Positions 18,341-27,714 of a stretch of 64,000 bases of DNA are shown here, piece after piece; the stretch's first letter is position 1; each line of letters begins with the position of its first letter. The notes beneath the pieces are model-generated. The model saw only the letters and a list, made by a program, of their open reading frames with translations. It made no database searches and was not told where the DNA came from. A program made the position numbers and the translations under genes. This stretch comes from Clostridium sp. OF03-18AA (GTDB lineage: Bacteria > Bacillota > Clostridia > Lachnospirales > Lachnospiraceae), in the NCBI RefSeq assembly GCF_003478035.1, contig NZ_QUEP01000005.1, positions 1 through 64,000 on the forward strand. The letters run 5' to 3'.

Positions 18341-20755
18341 CTATCCTTTGTTTCTTTTTCCCGTCTGGCTCTCCCGCGCCGTCTTTATGATCTGCCCGAC
18401 TTTCTCAGAGATCACATCCAGCGGACTCGCCGGTATCTTTACGGACGGCTGCTTCGCCGGACGTTTTTTCTTTTCCGCCGGTTTCTTCTTTCCCGTCACA
18501 GGTTCTTCCTCATACGGGGTACAGGAGAATACCGCCACGGACATCGGAGCCAGGTTGATCACGATCGAGTTTTCTCTCGCGTCCCACTCCTCTTTCTTCG
18601 ACATCTTGACTCTCGGATTTACCATGCCACTGCCGCCGAACTGCTTCGCGTCGCTGTTCAGGATCTCCTTGTACTTTCCGGCAAACGGAACTCCGAGGCG
18701 GAATTTCTCATGTTCCACCGGGACAAAGTTACAGACAAAGAGCAGTGTCTCCTCCAGTTTGTCCGTCTTTCTCTCGAAGATCACGATATTCTCGTCATTG
18801 TAAGTGCAGTTGATCCACTCGAAGCCTTCCGGCTCATAGTCCATTTTATAGAGAGCCGGCTGTGTGCGGTACAGGTGGTTTAACGCCTTCACATAATCCC
18901 TCATCTGGCTGTGGATATCGTACTTCAAGAGTCCCCATTCCAGACTCTCCTTCTCGTTCCACTCGTCCATCTGACCGAAATCCTGGCCCATAAAGAGCAG
19001 TTTCTTACCAGGATGCCCCATCATGAACCCATAGGCGGTACGGAGGTTTGCGAACTTTTTCTCCTGGGTGTCCCCCGGCATTTTTCCGGCCATGGAACCT
19101 TTTCCGTGGACCACCTCATCGTGTGAGAATACGAGAACAAACTTCTCACTGTATGCGTACAGCATGCTGAAAGTCAGCTCTCCATAATGGTCATGGCGGA
19201 AATACGGGTCGCACTGCATGTAATCGAGGAAATCATTCATCCAGCCCATATTCCACTTGAAGTCAAAGCCGAGTCCTCCGTCATTCTCATCGCCGGAAAC
19301 CTTCGGCCATGCTGTGGATTCCTCCGCAATCAGGACTGCGCCCTCTGTGTCCCGTGCAAAGATGGAATTCAGGTGTTTCAGGAATTCCACCGCCTCCAGG
19401 TTCTCATTTCCGCCGTACATGTTCGCGATCCACTCGCCCGCGTTCTTTCCATAATCAAGATACAGCATGGATGCCACAGCGTCCATCCGGATCCCGTCGG
19501 CGTGAAACTCCCTCGCCCAGTATAAAGCGTTGGAGATCAGGAAGTTCGATACCTGCGGACGGCCGTAATTGTAGATCAGCGTTCCCCAGTGCGGATGTGA
19601 TCCCTGGCGCGGGTCCTTGTGCTCGTAGAGACAGGTCCCGTCAAAGGCCGCGAGACCATGCGCATCACGCGGGAAATGGGCCGGAACCCAGTCGAGGATG
19701 ACGCCGATCCCCTCTTTATGCATATAGTCCATAAACGCCTTAAAATCGTCCGGAGTCCCGAAACGACTCGTCGGCGCATAGTAACCGGTCACCTGGTAAC
19801 CCCAGGACTCATCGAGCGGGTGCTCCATCACCGGGAGAAGCTCCACATGGGTGTAGCCCATCTCCTTGACGTAAGCAGCAAGTTTTTCCGCGATCTCCCT
19901 GTAATTATAAAACTGGCTGCCGTTGATGTCATCCCCATTTTCATCCTGAGCTACCGGTTTCTGCATCCAGGAGCCGAGATGGACCTCATAGATCGACATC
20001 GGCGAGTCCTTCAGCCGGTCTTTTGCCGCTTTTCTCTTTTCGATCCACTCGCCATCGTTCCACTGATAATCAGTCATATCCCAGATCACGGATGCCGTAT
20101 TCGGTCGGAGCTCTGAGAAATTCGCATACGGATCCGCCTTTAACATCGGATCTCCCGCTTTTGTCTTGATCTCATATTTATAGATCGCACCCGGCTTCAG
20201 TCCCGGAATAAAGATCTCATAGATCCCAGACGGTCCGCGTTTTTTCATCTGGTGGCGTCTTCCGTCCCAGAAGTTGAAGTCGCCCACAACACTGACACGC
20301 ATCGCATCCGGAGCCCAGACTGCAAAGTGCACTCCGGAGATCCCGGCTTCCACGGTCGGGTGCGCGCCAAACTTTTGATAGGAATCATAATAGATCCCGG
20401 CGCCGAATTTCTTTACTTCCGCCTCGGTAAACGCGGTGTAGAACTGGTAACTGTAGGGATCCACGATCTCCTCACTGTCCCCGTCCTCGTAAGTCACGAG
20501 AAAATGGTACGGCACTAACTCCAGACGGTCCTCAAGAAGGACTGCGAAGAATCCGTTCTCATCCGCCATCTCCATCGGAAAGCTTTCTTCCCCGATCTTT
20601 ACGGAGACTTTCGCCGCATTCGGAAGGAACGCCTGGATCAGAAGTCCTTCCTTTATTACATGTTCCCCTAAAAGCCGTCCCGGATCGCTCGCCTCAGAAT
20701 ATACGAGTTCCTCGATCCCGGCCCAGTCCATCAGATCATATAAGATTTTTTCCAT
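18341..20755 (-). CDS. glgB: 1,4-alpha-glucan branching enzyme
   Basis: GH13 enzyme that introduces alpha-1,6 branches into glycogen. The product has 804 residues, longer than the roughly 640-730 usual for the family. Two N-terminal carbohydrate-binding/CBM48-like modules precede the TIM barrel. Catalytic motifs seen are DGIRMDAVASM (nucleophile Asp), LIAEESTAWP (acid/base Glu) and FSHDEVVHG (third Asp). The last 60 or so residues form an unusual Lys/Pro-rich tail. Start at 20755: GGGGGAG lies upstream, and the 38 additional in-frame codons to 20869 have no homology. No other glycogen gene is adjacent. Confidence 0.95.
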   Translation of the reverse strand: MEKILYDLMDWAGIEELVYSEASDPGRLLGEHVIKEGLLIQAFLPNAAKVSVKIGEESFPMEMADENGFFAVLLEDRLELVPYHFLVTYEDGDSEEIVDPYSYQFYTAFTEAEVKKFGAGIYYDSYQKFGAHPTVEAGISGVHFAVWAPDAMRVSVVGDFNFWDGRRHQMKKRGPSGIYEIFIPGLKPGAIYKYEIKTKAGDPMLKADPYANFSELRPNTASVIWDMTDYQWNDGEWIEKRKAAKDRLKDSPMSIYEVHLGSWMQKPVAQDENGDDINGSQFYNYREIAEKLAAYVKEMGYTHVELLPVMEHPLDESWGYQVTGYYAPTSRFGTPDDFKAFMDYMHKEGIGVILDWVPAHFPRDAHGLAAFDGTCLYEHKDPRQGSHPHWGTLIYNYGRPQVSNFLISNALYWAREFHADGIRMDAVASMLYLDYGKNAGEWIANMYGGNENLEAVEFLKHLNSIFARDTEGAVLIAEESTAWPKVSGDENDGGLGFDFKWNMGWMNDFLDYMQCDPYFRHDHYGELTFSMLYAYSEKFVLVFSHDEVVHGKGSMAGKMPGDTQEKKFANLRTAYGFMMGHPGKKLLFMGQDFGQMDEWNEKESLEWGLLKYDIHSQMRDYVKALNHLYRTQPALYKMDYEPEGFEWINCTYNDENIVIFERKTDKLEETLLFVCNFVPVEHEKFRLGVPFAGKYKEILNSDAKQFGGSGMVNPRVKMSKKEEWDARENSIVINLAPMSVAVFSCTPYEEEPVTGKKKPAEKKKRPAKQPSVKIPASPLDVISEKVGQIIKTARESQTGKRNKG

Positions 20756-20884
20756 AAGCACTCCCCCTGTCGTGTTCCAATGCCGTTTTCCGGCATGGTC
20801 CACAAAGACCTGTCCATTTCTGGAATTTTCTGCGGCTGCGGATATCTGTTTCCTGATGTCCGAAGCCATTTTTTTCTTAACAAT

Positions 20885-20913
20885 ATTTTAGCATCATCAT
20901 CTCTCTGATACAA
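20885..20913 (-). promoter_or_regulatory. Possible glgB promoter
   Basis: Minus-strand TTGTAT (20908-20913), 17-base spacer and TAAAAT (20885-20890). It would give a leader of about 120 nt. The intergenic space to lepB is divergent. Confidence 0.5.
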
Positions 20914-21014
20914 GTGGCAGTATCGGCAAATATCCGTTTTTCCATCCGCATGGCGCTCCCGCATATTTTCCCATTAAAAAATTCCTTACCTTTTTCGAAA
21001 TTCTCTTGCGAAAC

Positions 21015-21043
21015 TTGACAATTTATCATAAACTCTTTATTGT
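21015..21043 (+). promoter_or_regulatory. lepB promoter
   Basis: TTGACA (21015-21020), 17-base spacer and TATTGT (21038-21043). The leader to the ATG at 21176 is about 125 nt and contains GATGCCAGGGTCAAAAGTCC and some hairpin potential, with no recognised riboswitch. Confidence 0.7.
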
Positions 21044-21175
21044 ATGTTGTGATGCCAGGGTCAAAAGTCCGGAAATCCGATGCCGGCTTGCCTGCAGGAA
21101 GATTTTTGAATCTGGGATCTGCCAAAAACAGGAATGTTTTTGAGTATATTAGTCAAACGAGGTTATCATCTTTAT

Positions 21176-21811
21176 ATGGAAAATAACGGAAAAGAAAAGA
21201 AAGAAAAAACAGGCTGGGTAGCGGAGCTGATCAGCTGGGTCCAGGTTCTTGTATCCGCCGCCGTCATTGCCTTCGTTCTCACGACTTTTGTCATCGCAAA
21301 CAGTGAGATCCCGACCGGTTCCATGGAAAACACCATCATGGCAGGAAGCCGCGTCATCGGCTCCAGGCTGCACTACAAATTCGCAGATCCGGAACGCGGA
21401 GATGTCGCGATCTTCGTCTTTGGCTGGCAATGCCCGGAATGCAACGCCATCATCGAAGGCGACAAGCAGGATACCTGCCCGGCCTGCGGTTCCGAAGTCG
21501 GAAAACGTGGTCATACGATCTACTATGTAAAGCGTGTGATCGGTATGCCGGGTGATGTCATCGATATCATCGACGATAAGGTCTATCTGAACGGTTCCGA
21601 CACTCCGCTCGACGAGCCGTATCTGGCAGAACCGATGAACCAGCATGAAACTTACCATTTTGAAGTTCCGGAAAACTGCTACTTTATGATGGGTGACAAC
21701 CGAAATTATTCTCTGGATGCCCGCTACTGGCAGAATCACTACATTTCCAGAGACAAGATGGTTGCAAAGGTATTCTTCGAATACTTCCCGACACCGAAGG
21801 TAATCCACTAA
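21176..21811 (+). CDS. lepB: Signal peptidase I with inserted zinc ribbon
   Basis: Membrane serine protease of 211 residues that removes signal peptides from secreted proteins. One membrane helix (about 20-41) is followed by the catalytic serine Ser49 (SEIPTGSM). The catalytic lysine is Lys119 (YYVKRVIGMPGD). The C-terminal box is GDNRNYSLDARYW. Between the RGDVAIF strand and the lysine box sits an insertion with CPEC (Cys86/Cys89) and CPAC (Cys101/Cys104), the pattern of a small zinc ribbon. Bacterial SPase I normally has no cysteine cluster here. Start at 21176 follows GAGGTT; 14 upstream codons to 21134 are excluded by that site. Confidence 0.93.
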   Translation: MENNGKEKKEKTGWVAELISWVQVLVSAAVIAFVLTTFVIANSEIPTGSMENTIMAGSRVIGSRLHYKFADPERGDVAIFVFGWQCPECNAIIEGDKQDTCPACGSEVGKRGHTIYYVKRVIGMPGDVIDIIDDKVYLNGSDTPLDEPYLAEPMNQHETYHFEVPENCYFMMGDNRNYSLDARYWQNHYISRDKMVAKVFFEYFPTPKVIH

Positions 21812-21890
21812 TCGGCAAAATCCGCGACCACAACGGTATCATACGGAATTTTCAGTTCAGAAAATTCCTACCCATGAAAAGTAACAAATA
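21812..21890. repeat. Dispersed repeat family A, copy 2
   Basis: Begins CGGCAAAATCC and contains the inverted repeat GGAATTTTC-N6-GAAAATTCC (21845-21868), then CTACCCATGAAAAGTAAC. It is the same element as 6048-6143 in opposite orientation and fills the lepB-aspartate kinase gap, so it would be part of the transcript between them. Confidence 0.7.
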
Positions 21891-21914
21891 TTTCACTTAC
21901 ACAGGAGACAAATT

Positions 21915-23234
21915 ATGAAAAAGGTTGTAAAGTTCGGCGGCAGCTCTCTCGCGAGTGCCCGTCAGTTTAAAAAAGTAAAGGCGATCATCGACGCCGATAA
22001 GACACGCTGCTATGTCGTTCCGTCCGCTCCGGGAAAGAGAGACAGCAAAGACACAAAAGTAACTGACATGTTATACCAGTGCTACGATGCAGCCAGCACA
22101 GGACAGAGCTACAAGCGCATTCTCGACCAGATCAAAAAGCGCTACACAGACATCATCGACGGTCTTGAGCTCAACTTAAACCTTGACTTTGAATTTTCAA
22201 AGATCGAAGAAAATTTCTTAAATAAAGTCGGACGCGACTATGCGGCTTCCAGAGGAGAATATTTAAACGGTCTCATCATGGCAAACTACCTCGGATTCAC
22301 CTTCGTGGACGCGGCTGACGTGATCCGTTTCGATGCAGACGGAAACTTCCTCTCCGAGGAGACAAACGAGGAGATGAGAGAACACCTCGCTTCCTTAAAG
22401 CAGGCTGTCATCCCGGGATTCTACGGTGCTAAGCCGGATGGAACAATCCACACCTTCTCCCGCGGCGGCTCCGATATCACAGGTTCCATCGTTGCCCGTG
22501 CGATCCAGGCTGATCTCTATGAGAACTGGACCGATGTCTCCGGTTTCCTTGTCGCTGACCCGAGGATCGTCGACAATCCGGCTCCGATCGAAACGATCAC
22601 TTACACAGAGCTCCGTGAGCTCTCCTACATGGGCGCAAGCGTTCTCCACGAGGATGCGATCTTCCCGGTAAGAAAAGAGGGAATCCCGATCAACATCCGC
22701 AACACAAACCGTCCGGAAGATCCGGGTACCATGATCGTTGAGAACACCAGCAAACGCCCGCGCTACACGATCACAGGCGTTGCAGGAAAGAAAGGCTTCT
22801 GCGCAGTGAACATCGACAAGGCGATGATGAACTCCGAAGTCGGTTTTGGGAGAAAAGTCCTTGAGGTCTTTGAGAAGAACGGCATCTCCTTCGAACATAT
22901 GCCGTCCGGGATCGATACGATGTCCGTTCTCGTCCATCAGGATGAGTTCCAGGAGAAAGAGCAGTCCGTTCTTGCAGGAATCCAGCGTGCAGTTCACCCG
23001 GATATCGTGACTCTCGAGTCCGATCTCGCAGTGATCGCAGTCGTAGGACGCGGCATGAAAGCAATGCGCGGGACTGCTGCAAGAATCTTCGCAGCACTTG
23101 CACACGCAAAGATCAACGTTAAGATGATCGACCAGGGATCCAGTGAACTGAACATCATCATCGGTGTCGCAGATGACGATTTCGAGCCGGCGATCCGCGC
23201 AATCTATGATATTTTTGTAAAGACAGAGTTATAA
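21915..23234 (+). CDS. Aspartate kinase
   Basis: Cytosolic kinase of 439 residues phosphorylating L-aspartate, the first step to lysine, threonine and methionine. The N-terminal KFGGSSLAS motif is the ATP-binding signature. Further kinase features are SRGGSDITGSIVARA and a DPRIVDN segment. Two C-terminal ACT domains (about 290-439) carry feedback regulation. The length and single-chain layout are of a monofunctional enzyme with no homoserine dehydrogenase fusion. AGGAGA precedes the ATG. No lysine riboswitch was found in the short upstream gap. The lysC versus thrA-like isoform identity is not resolvable here, so no symbol is given. Confidence 0.94.
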   Translation: MKKVVKFGGSSLASARQFKKVKAIIDADKTRCYVVPSAPGKRDSKDTKVTDMLYQCYDAASTGQSYKRILDQIKKRYTDIIDGLELNLNLDFEFSKIEENFLNKVGRDYAASRGEYLNGLIMANYLGFTFVDAADVIRFDADGNFLSEETNEEMREHLASLKQAVIPGFYGAKPDGTIHTFSRGGSDITGSIVARAIQADLYENWTDVSGFLVADPRIVDNPAPIETITYTELRELSYMGASVLHEDAIFPVRKEGIPINIRNTNRPEDPGTMIVENTSKRPRYTITGVAGKKGFCAVNIDKAMMNSEVGFGRKVLEVFEKNGISFEHMPSGIDTMSVLVHQDEFQEKEQSVLAGIQRAVHPDIVTLESDLAVIAVVGRGMKAMRGTAARIFAALAHAKINVKMIDQGSSELNIIIGVADDDFEPAIRAIYDIFVKTEL

Positions 23235-23258
23235 GGGATCGCAATTCCATAAATTCTT

Positions 23259-23311
23259 AAAAATCCCCATGCACCGGTGAATGTTTCATAGCGGTGTGTG
23301 GGGATTTTTTT
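23259..23311 (+). terminator. Terminator after aspartate kinase
   Basis: AAAAATCCCCA-CACCG pairs with CGGTG-TGGGGATTTTT, followed by further T residues. Confidence 0.88.
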
Positions 23312-23318
23312 AATGAAT

Positions 23319-23363
23319 CATCTTCGCACGAGTGTACATCTCAGACACGCAGTGCCTCTTTAT
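23319..23363. repeat. Dispersed repeat family D, partial copy
   Basis: ATCTTCGCACGAGTGTACAT followed by a CACGCAGTGCCT stretch matches the distal half of the element at 61682-61773. It lies head to tail with a family C copy in the gap between two convergent terminators. Confidence 0.55.
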
Positions 23364-23414
23364 TGAATAAAAAATTTTCTAAACAAGCGAAAACAAGCTT
23401 CGCGAGTTTCCACT

Positions 23415-23476
23415 TGTTATCGCTACAGTCGCCAAGTTCTCGCGCAAGCGCGGACTTTGACTCGTTGTTCGCGTAA
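23415..23476. repeat. Dispersed repeat family C, full copy
   Basis: Reads GTTATCGCTACAGTCGCC, then CGCGCAAGCGCGGACTTTG and CTCGTTGTTCGCGTAAA. The copy at 36534-36598 matches it over its whole length with scattered substitutions. Confidence 0.6.
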
Positions 23477-23479
23477 AAT

Positions 23480-23523
23480 AAAACTCCCCACACCGGTCAT
23501 GTCCTCCGGTACAGGGAGCTTTT
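23480..23523 (-). terminator. Terminator after potCD
   Basis: AAAACTCCC-CCGG pairs with CCGG-GGGAGCTTTT around the loop. It follows the potCD stop at 23543 on the minus strand. Confidence 0.75.
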
Positions 23524-23542
23524 CCTGTCACTTTTCAATTCT

Positions 23543-25483
23543 TTATTCCGACTTGACTTCCTTCCACAGCGCACTGTAGAGGTCATCCGCCTCGGTTCCG
23601 AGATAACTGTATACCTCAGAGTTTTCCAGCTTATCGGTATCCGGGAATACAGCTTTGTTCTCCTGATATTCCGGATCCAGAAGGTCGAACGCAGCCTTGT
23701 TCGGCGTCGCGTAGGTGATGTACTCGAAGTTCTTCACCGCGATATCCGGACGGCAGAGGAAGTTGATCCACTTCTCCGCATTCTCTTTGTTCTTCGCATT
23801 GTACGGGATCACCCAGGAATCGATCCAGATGTTTGTTCCCTCTTCCGGAAGTACATACTCCAGATCATAATCAAGATTCAGCGTCTCCGCCTCCTCCTGC
23901 AGATAGAGCAGCTCACCGGAATAGATGACTCCTACCGCCGCCTCACCGTTCAACATCTTGTCGCGGACCTGATCCACGACATAGGCCTGTACGAGCGGTT
24001 TCTGTGCGAGAAGCAGCTTCTTCGCCTCCTGGAGCTCCGCCTCATCGGTCGTATTCATCGAATAGCCGAGTTCCTTGAGCGCCACCATAAAGGCGTCGCG
24101 GACGCTGTCCTGCATCAGGATCTCGCCCTTTAAGCGCTCATCCCAGAGATCCGACCATTTCGTCGGTGCCGGAACTCCGAGTTCTTCCAGTTTCTGGACA
24201 TTGTAGATGATCCCGACGGTTCCCCATGTATACGGAACAGAATAGCGGTTATCCGGGTCAAATGCCTTCGACTTTTCAAGGTAAACCTGGTCGATGTTTT
24301 TGATGTTCGGAACATTGTCAAAATTGATCTCCGCAAGAAGTCCGGTCTCCGCCATCTTCTGGATCATATAGTCGGATGGACATACGACGTCGTAATTCAC
24401 GCCGCCGGCCTCGATGACCGGGTACATCTCCTCGTTCGTCTCGAAAAGGTCATAGGTCACATGGATCCCGGTCTCCGCCTCAAATTCGTCTATCACGCTC
24501 TCATCGATGTATTCGCCCCAGTTGTATACATAGAGATCATCCGAGTGGGAGGAAGAAAAGTGCAGGTAGCTGGTATATGCCACGCTTCCAACGATCAGGA
24601 AGGAGGCAAGCACGATCGCTGCCTTTCCGGTCCATGCCGGTTTCTTTCCGCGGTCCGGTGCTGCGTTCGGTCCGAAGCTGCCCGCTCCCGCCTTCGCCTG
24701 CGGTTTTGCCGGAGCAAAGTTTGTAATGAGCAGCAGCGCGAGCACAGTCACAAAGATCACTGTGGAGAGCGCATACATGGACGGCTTGATGCCGCGGCGC
24801 ACCTCACTGTAGATCAGCGTGGACAGGGTGTTGATCCCGGCGCCTTTTGTGAAGTGGGTGATGATAAAATCATCCAGAGACATCGTAAACGCCATCAGGA
24901 AGCCCGATAACACGCCCGGAAGGATATCAGGGAAGACAACCTTGAAAAACGCCTTTACAGGGCCTGCTCCGAGGTCCATGGCCGCCTCGTAAGTGTTCCG
25001 GCTCGTCTGTTTTAGCTTCGGCATAACGCTTAACATCACATACGGCACGTTGAACGTGATGTGCGCAAAAAGGATCGTCTTGAATCCCAGGGAGATACCG
25101 AACGCGATGAACATCAGCATCAGGGAGATACCGGTCACGATATCGGAGTTTAACATCGGGATGTTGTTGAGTCCCATGCAGATCGTTCTCGGGAGCTTCT
25201 TCATCGAGGAGATCCCGATCGCCGCGGCCGTTCCGAGGATCGTCGCGATCAGCGCCGACAGGAAGGCAATCAGCAGCGTATTATAGAGGGCGTCCATGAT
25301 CGACGCGCTCTCAAACATCTGTTTATACCACTGTAACGTGAACCCGCCCCACTGGGATCTCGATTTCGAGCTGTTGAAGGACAGGACCATCATGACGAGG
25401 ATTGGTGCATATAAGAAGATCAGTACCAGCACCAGATAAAAATCCTCAAAAAATTTCTTCAGTCTTTCTCTTACGGTTTTCAT
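23543..25483 (-). CDS. potCD: Polyamine ABC transporter permease-substrate-binding fusion (PotC-PotD)
   Basis: One 646-residue chain joins two subunits of the spermidine/putrescine importer. Residues 1-255 are a PotC-like permease with six helices and the EAA loop (EAAMDLGAGPVKAFF) that docks on PotA. A proline/alanine/glycine linker (about 257-285) and an extra helix (about 287-305) lead outside the cell. There a PotD-like periplasmic-binding domain (about 316-646) begins at LYVYNWGEYIDESV. The binding domain is thus tethered rather than a lipoprotein. It overlaps the potB stop at the boundary (ATGA-type junction) and is last in the potA-potB-potCD operon. Confidence 0.94.
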   Translation of the reverse strand: MKTVRERLKKFFEDFYLVLVLIFLYAPILVMMVLSFNSSKSRSQWGGFTLQWYKQMFESASIMDALYNTLLIAFLSALIATILGTAAAIGISSMKKLPRTICMGLNNIPMLNSDIVTGISLMLMFIAFGISLGFKTILFAHITFNVPYVMLSVMPKLKQTSRNTYEAAMDLGAGPVKAFFKVVFPDILPGVLSGFLMAFTMSLDDFIITHFTKGAGINTLSTLIYSEVRRGIKPSMYALSTVIFVTVLALLLITNFAPAKPQAKAGAGSFGPNAAPDRGKKPAWTGKAAIVLASFLIVGSVAYTSYLHFSSSHSDDLYVYNWGEYIDESVIDEFEAETGIHVTYDLFETNEEMYPVIEAGGVNYDVVCPSDYMIQKMAETGLLAEINFDNVPNIKNIDQVYLEKSKAFDPDNRYSVPYTWGTVGIIYNVQKLEELGVPAPTKWSDLWDERLKGEILMQDSVRDAFMVALKELGYSMNTTDEAELQEAKKLLLAQKPLVQAYVVDQVRDKMLNGEAAVGVIYSGELLYLQEEAETLNLDYDLEYVLPEEGTNIWIDSWVIPYNAKNKENAEKWINFLCRPDIAVKNFEYITYATPNKAAFDLLDPEYQENKAVFPDTDKLENSEVYSYLGTEADDLYSALWKEVKSE

Positions 25484-26304
25484 CAGAATGCAGTGCCCTC
25501 CCCATTCTTATCGTATTTTGCGATCATGGTCATGCTGAGAAGGATGAAGATCATGAGCACCATGGAAAGTCCGGCACCGAGGTTCCAGTTGCTTCCCTTT
25601 GTAAATTCCTGCTCGATGACGTTTCCGATGAGCAGGATCTTGCTGCCGCCCAGGAGGTTTGAAATAACGAACGTCGTGAGCGCCGGGACAAACACCATCG
25701 TGATCCCGCTGACAATGCCCGGAACGCTCAACGGGATCAGGATCTTTGTGAGTGTCTGGTAATTATCCGCTCCGAGGTCCCGCGCAGCATTGATCACATT
25801 GTCATCGATCTTCACGAGTGTGTTGTAGATCGGCAGGACCATGAACGGCAGGAAATTGTAGACCATGCCGAGAATGATCGCCGCCGGAGTGTTGATGATC
25901 GCAACATTCGGCAGATGCAGCAGCGTGAGGAAGGTATTGATCACACCGTTCTTCTCAAGCAGGGTCTGCCACGCCATGGTTCTTAAAAGGAAGTTCATCC
26001 ACATCGGAAGGATAAAGATAAACACCACAAAGCTTCCTTTTCCGATATGGCGCTTTCTTAAGATCAGCGCCAGCGGATATGCGAGGATCAGACAGATCAC
26101 CGTGCTGACACCCGCGAGAAGTAAGGACAGCCACAGCGCCTTTAAATGCTCGGAGGAACCGATCGCCAGGATATTTGCCAGCGTGAACGCGCCGCTGCGG
26201 TCCGTCAGACCATAGTAAAATACCATGAGCAGCGGGATCACGGTAAATCCCGCCATCCATATGATATAAGGATAAGCCAGAAATCTGGATGCTTTTCTAT
26301 TCAT
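25483..26304 (-). CDS. potB: Polyamine ABC transporter permease PotB
   Basis: Six-helix permease of 273 residues, partner of the PotC half of the downstream fusion. The EAA-type motif is [18 protein letters not shown], and the following [11 protein letters not shown] segment is typical. It overlaps the end of potA and touches potCD, so the operon is tightly coupled. The start is uncertain: ATG at 26304 is used, but an in-frame TTG at 26313 lies closer to a GAGGAGG sequence within the potA 3' end. Confidence 0.92.
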   Translation of the reverse strand: MNRKASRFLAYPYIIWMAGFTVIPLLMVFYYGLTDRSGAFTLANILAIGSSEHLKALWLSLLLAGVSTVICLILAYPLALILRKRHIGKGSFVVFIFILPMWMNFLLRTMAWQTLLEKNGVINTFLTLLHLPNVAIINTPAAIILGMVYNFLPFMVLPIYNTLVKIDDNVINAARDLGADNYQTLTKILIPLSVPGIVSGITMVFVPALTTFVISNLLGGSKILLIGNVIEQEFTKGSNWNLGAGLSMVLMIFILLSMTMIAKYDKNGEGTAF

Positions 26305-27373
26305 TGACTCCAACGGCCTCCTCGTCCTCGGACTCCGGCTTGTTCATGATCTGGATATCGAACGGATCCACATGAATGCCGACTTTCTGTCCGACCGGGA
26401 ACATGTCCGTGCTGTGGACCAGCCACTCGTAGCCGTCCGGGGTCGTAACTTCCATCTCGTAGTGTACGCCTTTGAAGATCAGGTGTGTAACAACGCCCTG
26501 GAGAGTGCCGTTCTCCGGCTTCACAAGATCGATATCCTCCGGCCGGATCACCACGTCGACCGGCTTGTTGTTTCCGAATCCTTTATCCACACAGGCGAAT
26601 TTCGCGCCGAAGATCTCCACAAGCTCGTCGTGGATCATCGTTCCACCCACGATATTGCTCTCGCCGATAAAGTCCGCGACAAAGGCATTTTCCGGCTCAT
26701 TGTAGATCTGCTCCGGCGTTCCCATCTGCTGGATATAGCCCTGGTTCATGACAACGATCGTGTCGGACATCGTGAGCGCCTCTTCCTGGTCGTGGGTGAC
26801 ATAGATAAAGGTGATTCCCAGCTCATTTTTCAGGCGGATCAGCTCATATTGCATGTCCTGGCGGAGCTTCAGGTCGAGAGCGCCGAGCGGCTCGTCGAGA
26901 AGCAGAAGTTTCGGCTCGTTTACGATCGCGCGGGCGATGGCAATCCGCTGCTGTTGGCCGCCGCTTAAAGAATCCACGCTCCGGTTCTCAAATCCGTCAA
27001 GGTTTACAAGTTTCAATGCATATTTGATCTTATCATCAATATAGCTCTTCGATTTGCCTTTGATCTTCAGACCGAACGCGATGTTCTCCGCAATACTCAT
27101 GTGCGTGAACAGAGCGTACTTCTGAAACACTGTATTTAACTGGCGCTTGTTCGGCGGCATATTTGTGATGTCTTCCCCGTCAAAGATCACCTGACCTTTA
27201 TCCGGTTTCTCAAACCCACCGATGATTCTTAAGGTCGTTGTCTTTCCGCAGCCGCTCGGGCCGAGCAGCGTCACGAAGGAGTTTTCCTTTACGGAAAGGC
27301 TCAGATCGTCGAGGATCAGATCCCCGTCATAACTCTTAAAAATGTGGGACAAATCAATGAGCGGATGCTCCAT
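26297..27373 (-). CDS. potA: Polyamine ABC transporter ATPase PotA
   Basis: ATP-binding subunit of 358 residues energising spermidine/putrescine uptake. Walker A is GPSGCGKTT (residues 38-46), the Q-loop is FQKYALF, the signature LSGGQQQR, Walker B LLLLDEP, and the switch histidine lies in [11 protein letters not shown]-terminal TOBE domain (about 260-345) is present, with an acidic tail ([12 protein letters not shown]). AGGAGG precedes the ATG. It is the first gene of potA-potB-potCD; the terminator is at 23480-23523. Confidence 0.95.
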   Translation of the reverse strand: MEHPLIDLSHIFKSYDGDLILDDLSLSVKENSFVTLLGPSGCGKTTTLRIIGGFEKPDKGQVIFDGEDITNMPPNKRQLNTVFQKYALFTHMSIAENIAFGLKIKGKSKSYIDDKIKYALKLVNLDGFENRSVDSLSGGQQQRIAIARAIVNEPKLLLLDEPLGALDLKLRQDMQYELIRLKNELGITFIYVTHDQEEALTMSDTIVVMNQGYIQQMGTPEQIYNEPENAFVADFIGESNIVGGTMIHDELVEIFGAKFACVDKGFGNNKPVDVVIRPEDIDLVKPENGTLQGVVTHLIFKGVHYEMEVTTPDGYEWLVHSTDMFPVGQKVGIHVDPFDIQIMNKPESEDEEAVGVNE

Positions 27374-27599
27374 TCCTTTTTCCTCCTGATGTAAACAGAT
27401 TTCATGCGATAGATTCCGCTGTTTTTGTGTTCGGCTTGAATGTATTTTTATACATGGTTTTCTTCAGATATACGAAAAACGGCAAAATGCCTATCATAGT
27501 ATATTTACGCATTGTTTTCCCGTTCTGTCAATAGATTTCTCTTGTTTCTTTTTCTTGTTTTTTGTACACGATCGCATCCATACAATTTTCAGATTTCAG

Positions 27600-27628
27600 T
27601 TAACAAACCGGTCAGATTATGATAAAAT
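27600..27628 (+). promoter_or_regulatory. Promoter of the lactonase-aroC unit
   Basis: TTAACA (27600-27605), 17-base spacer and TAAAAT (27623-27628). The divergent 27374-27714 gap contains this promoter; no clear potA promoter or other feature was found in it. Confidence 0.6.
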
Positions 27629-27714
27629 AAGTACATCTATGAATCTCCGGAGGAGGTTGGCAAAATCGGCAGTTTTTGCGTCTCCGGACATCGAAAGCAA
27701 AGGGGAATTTACCT

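Noticed and set aside
21812..21914. Lysine riboswitch ahead of aspartate kinase
   Set aside because: The gap is only about 100 bases and is filled by repeat family A; a lysine aptamer needs about 170 bases.
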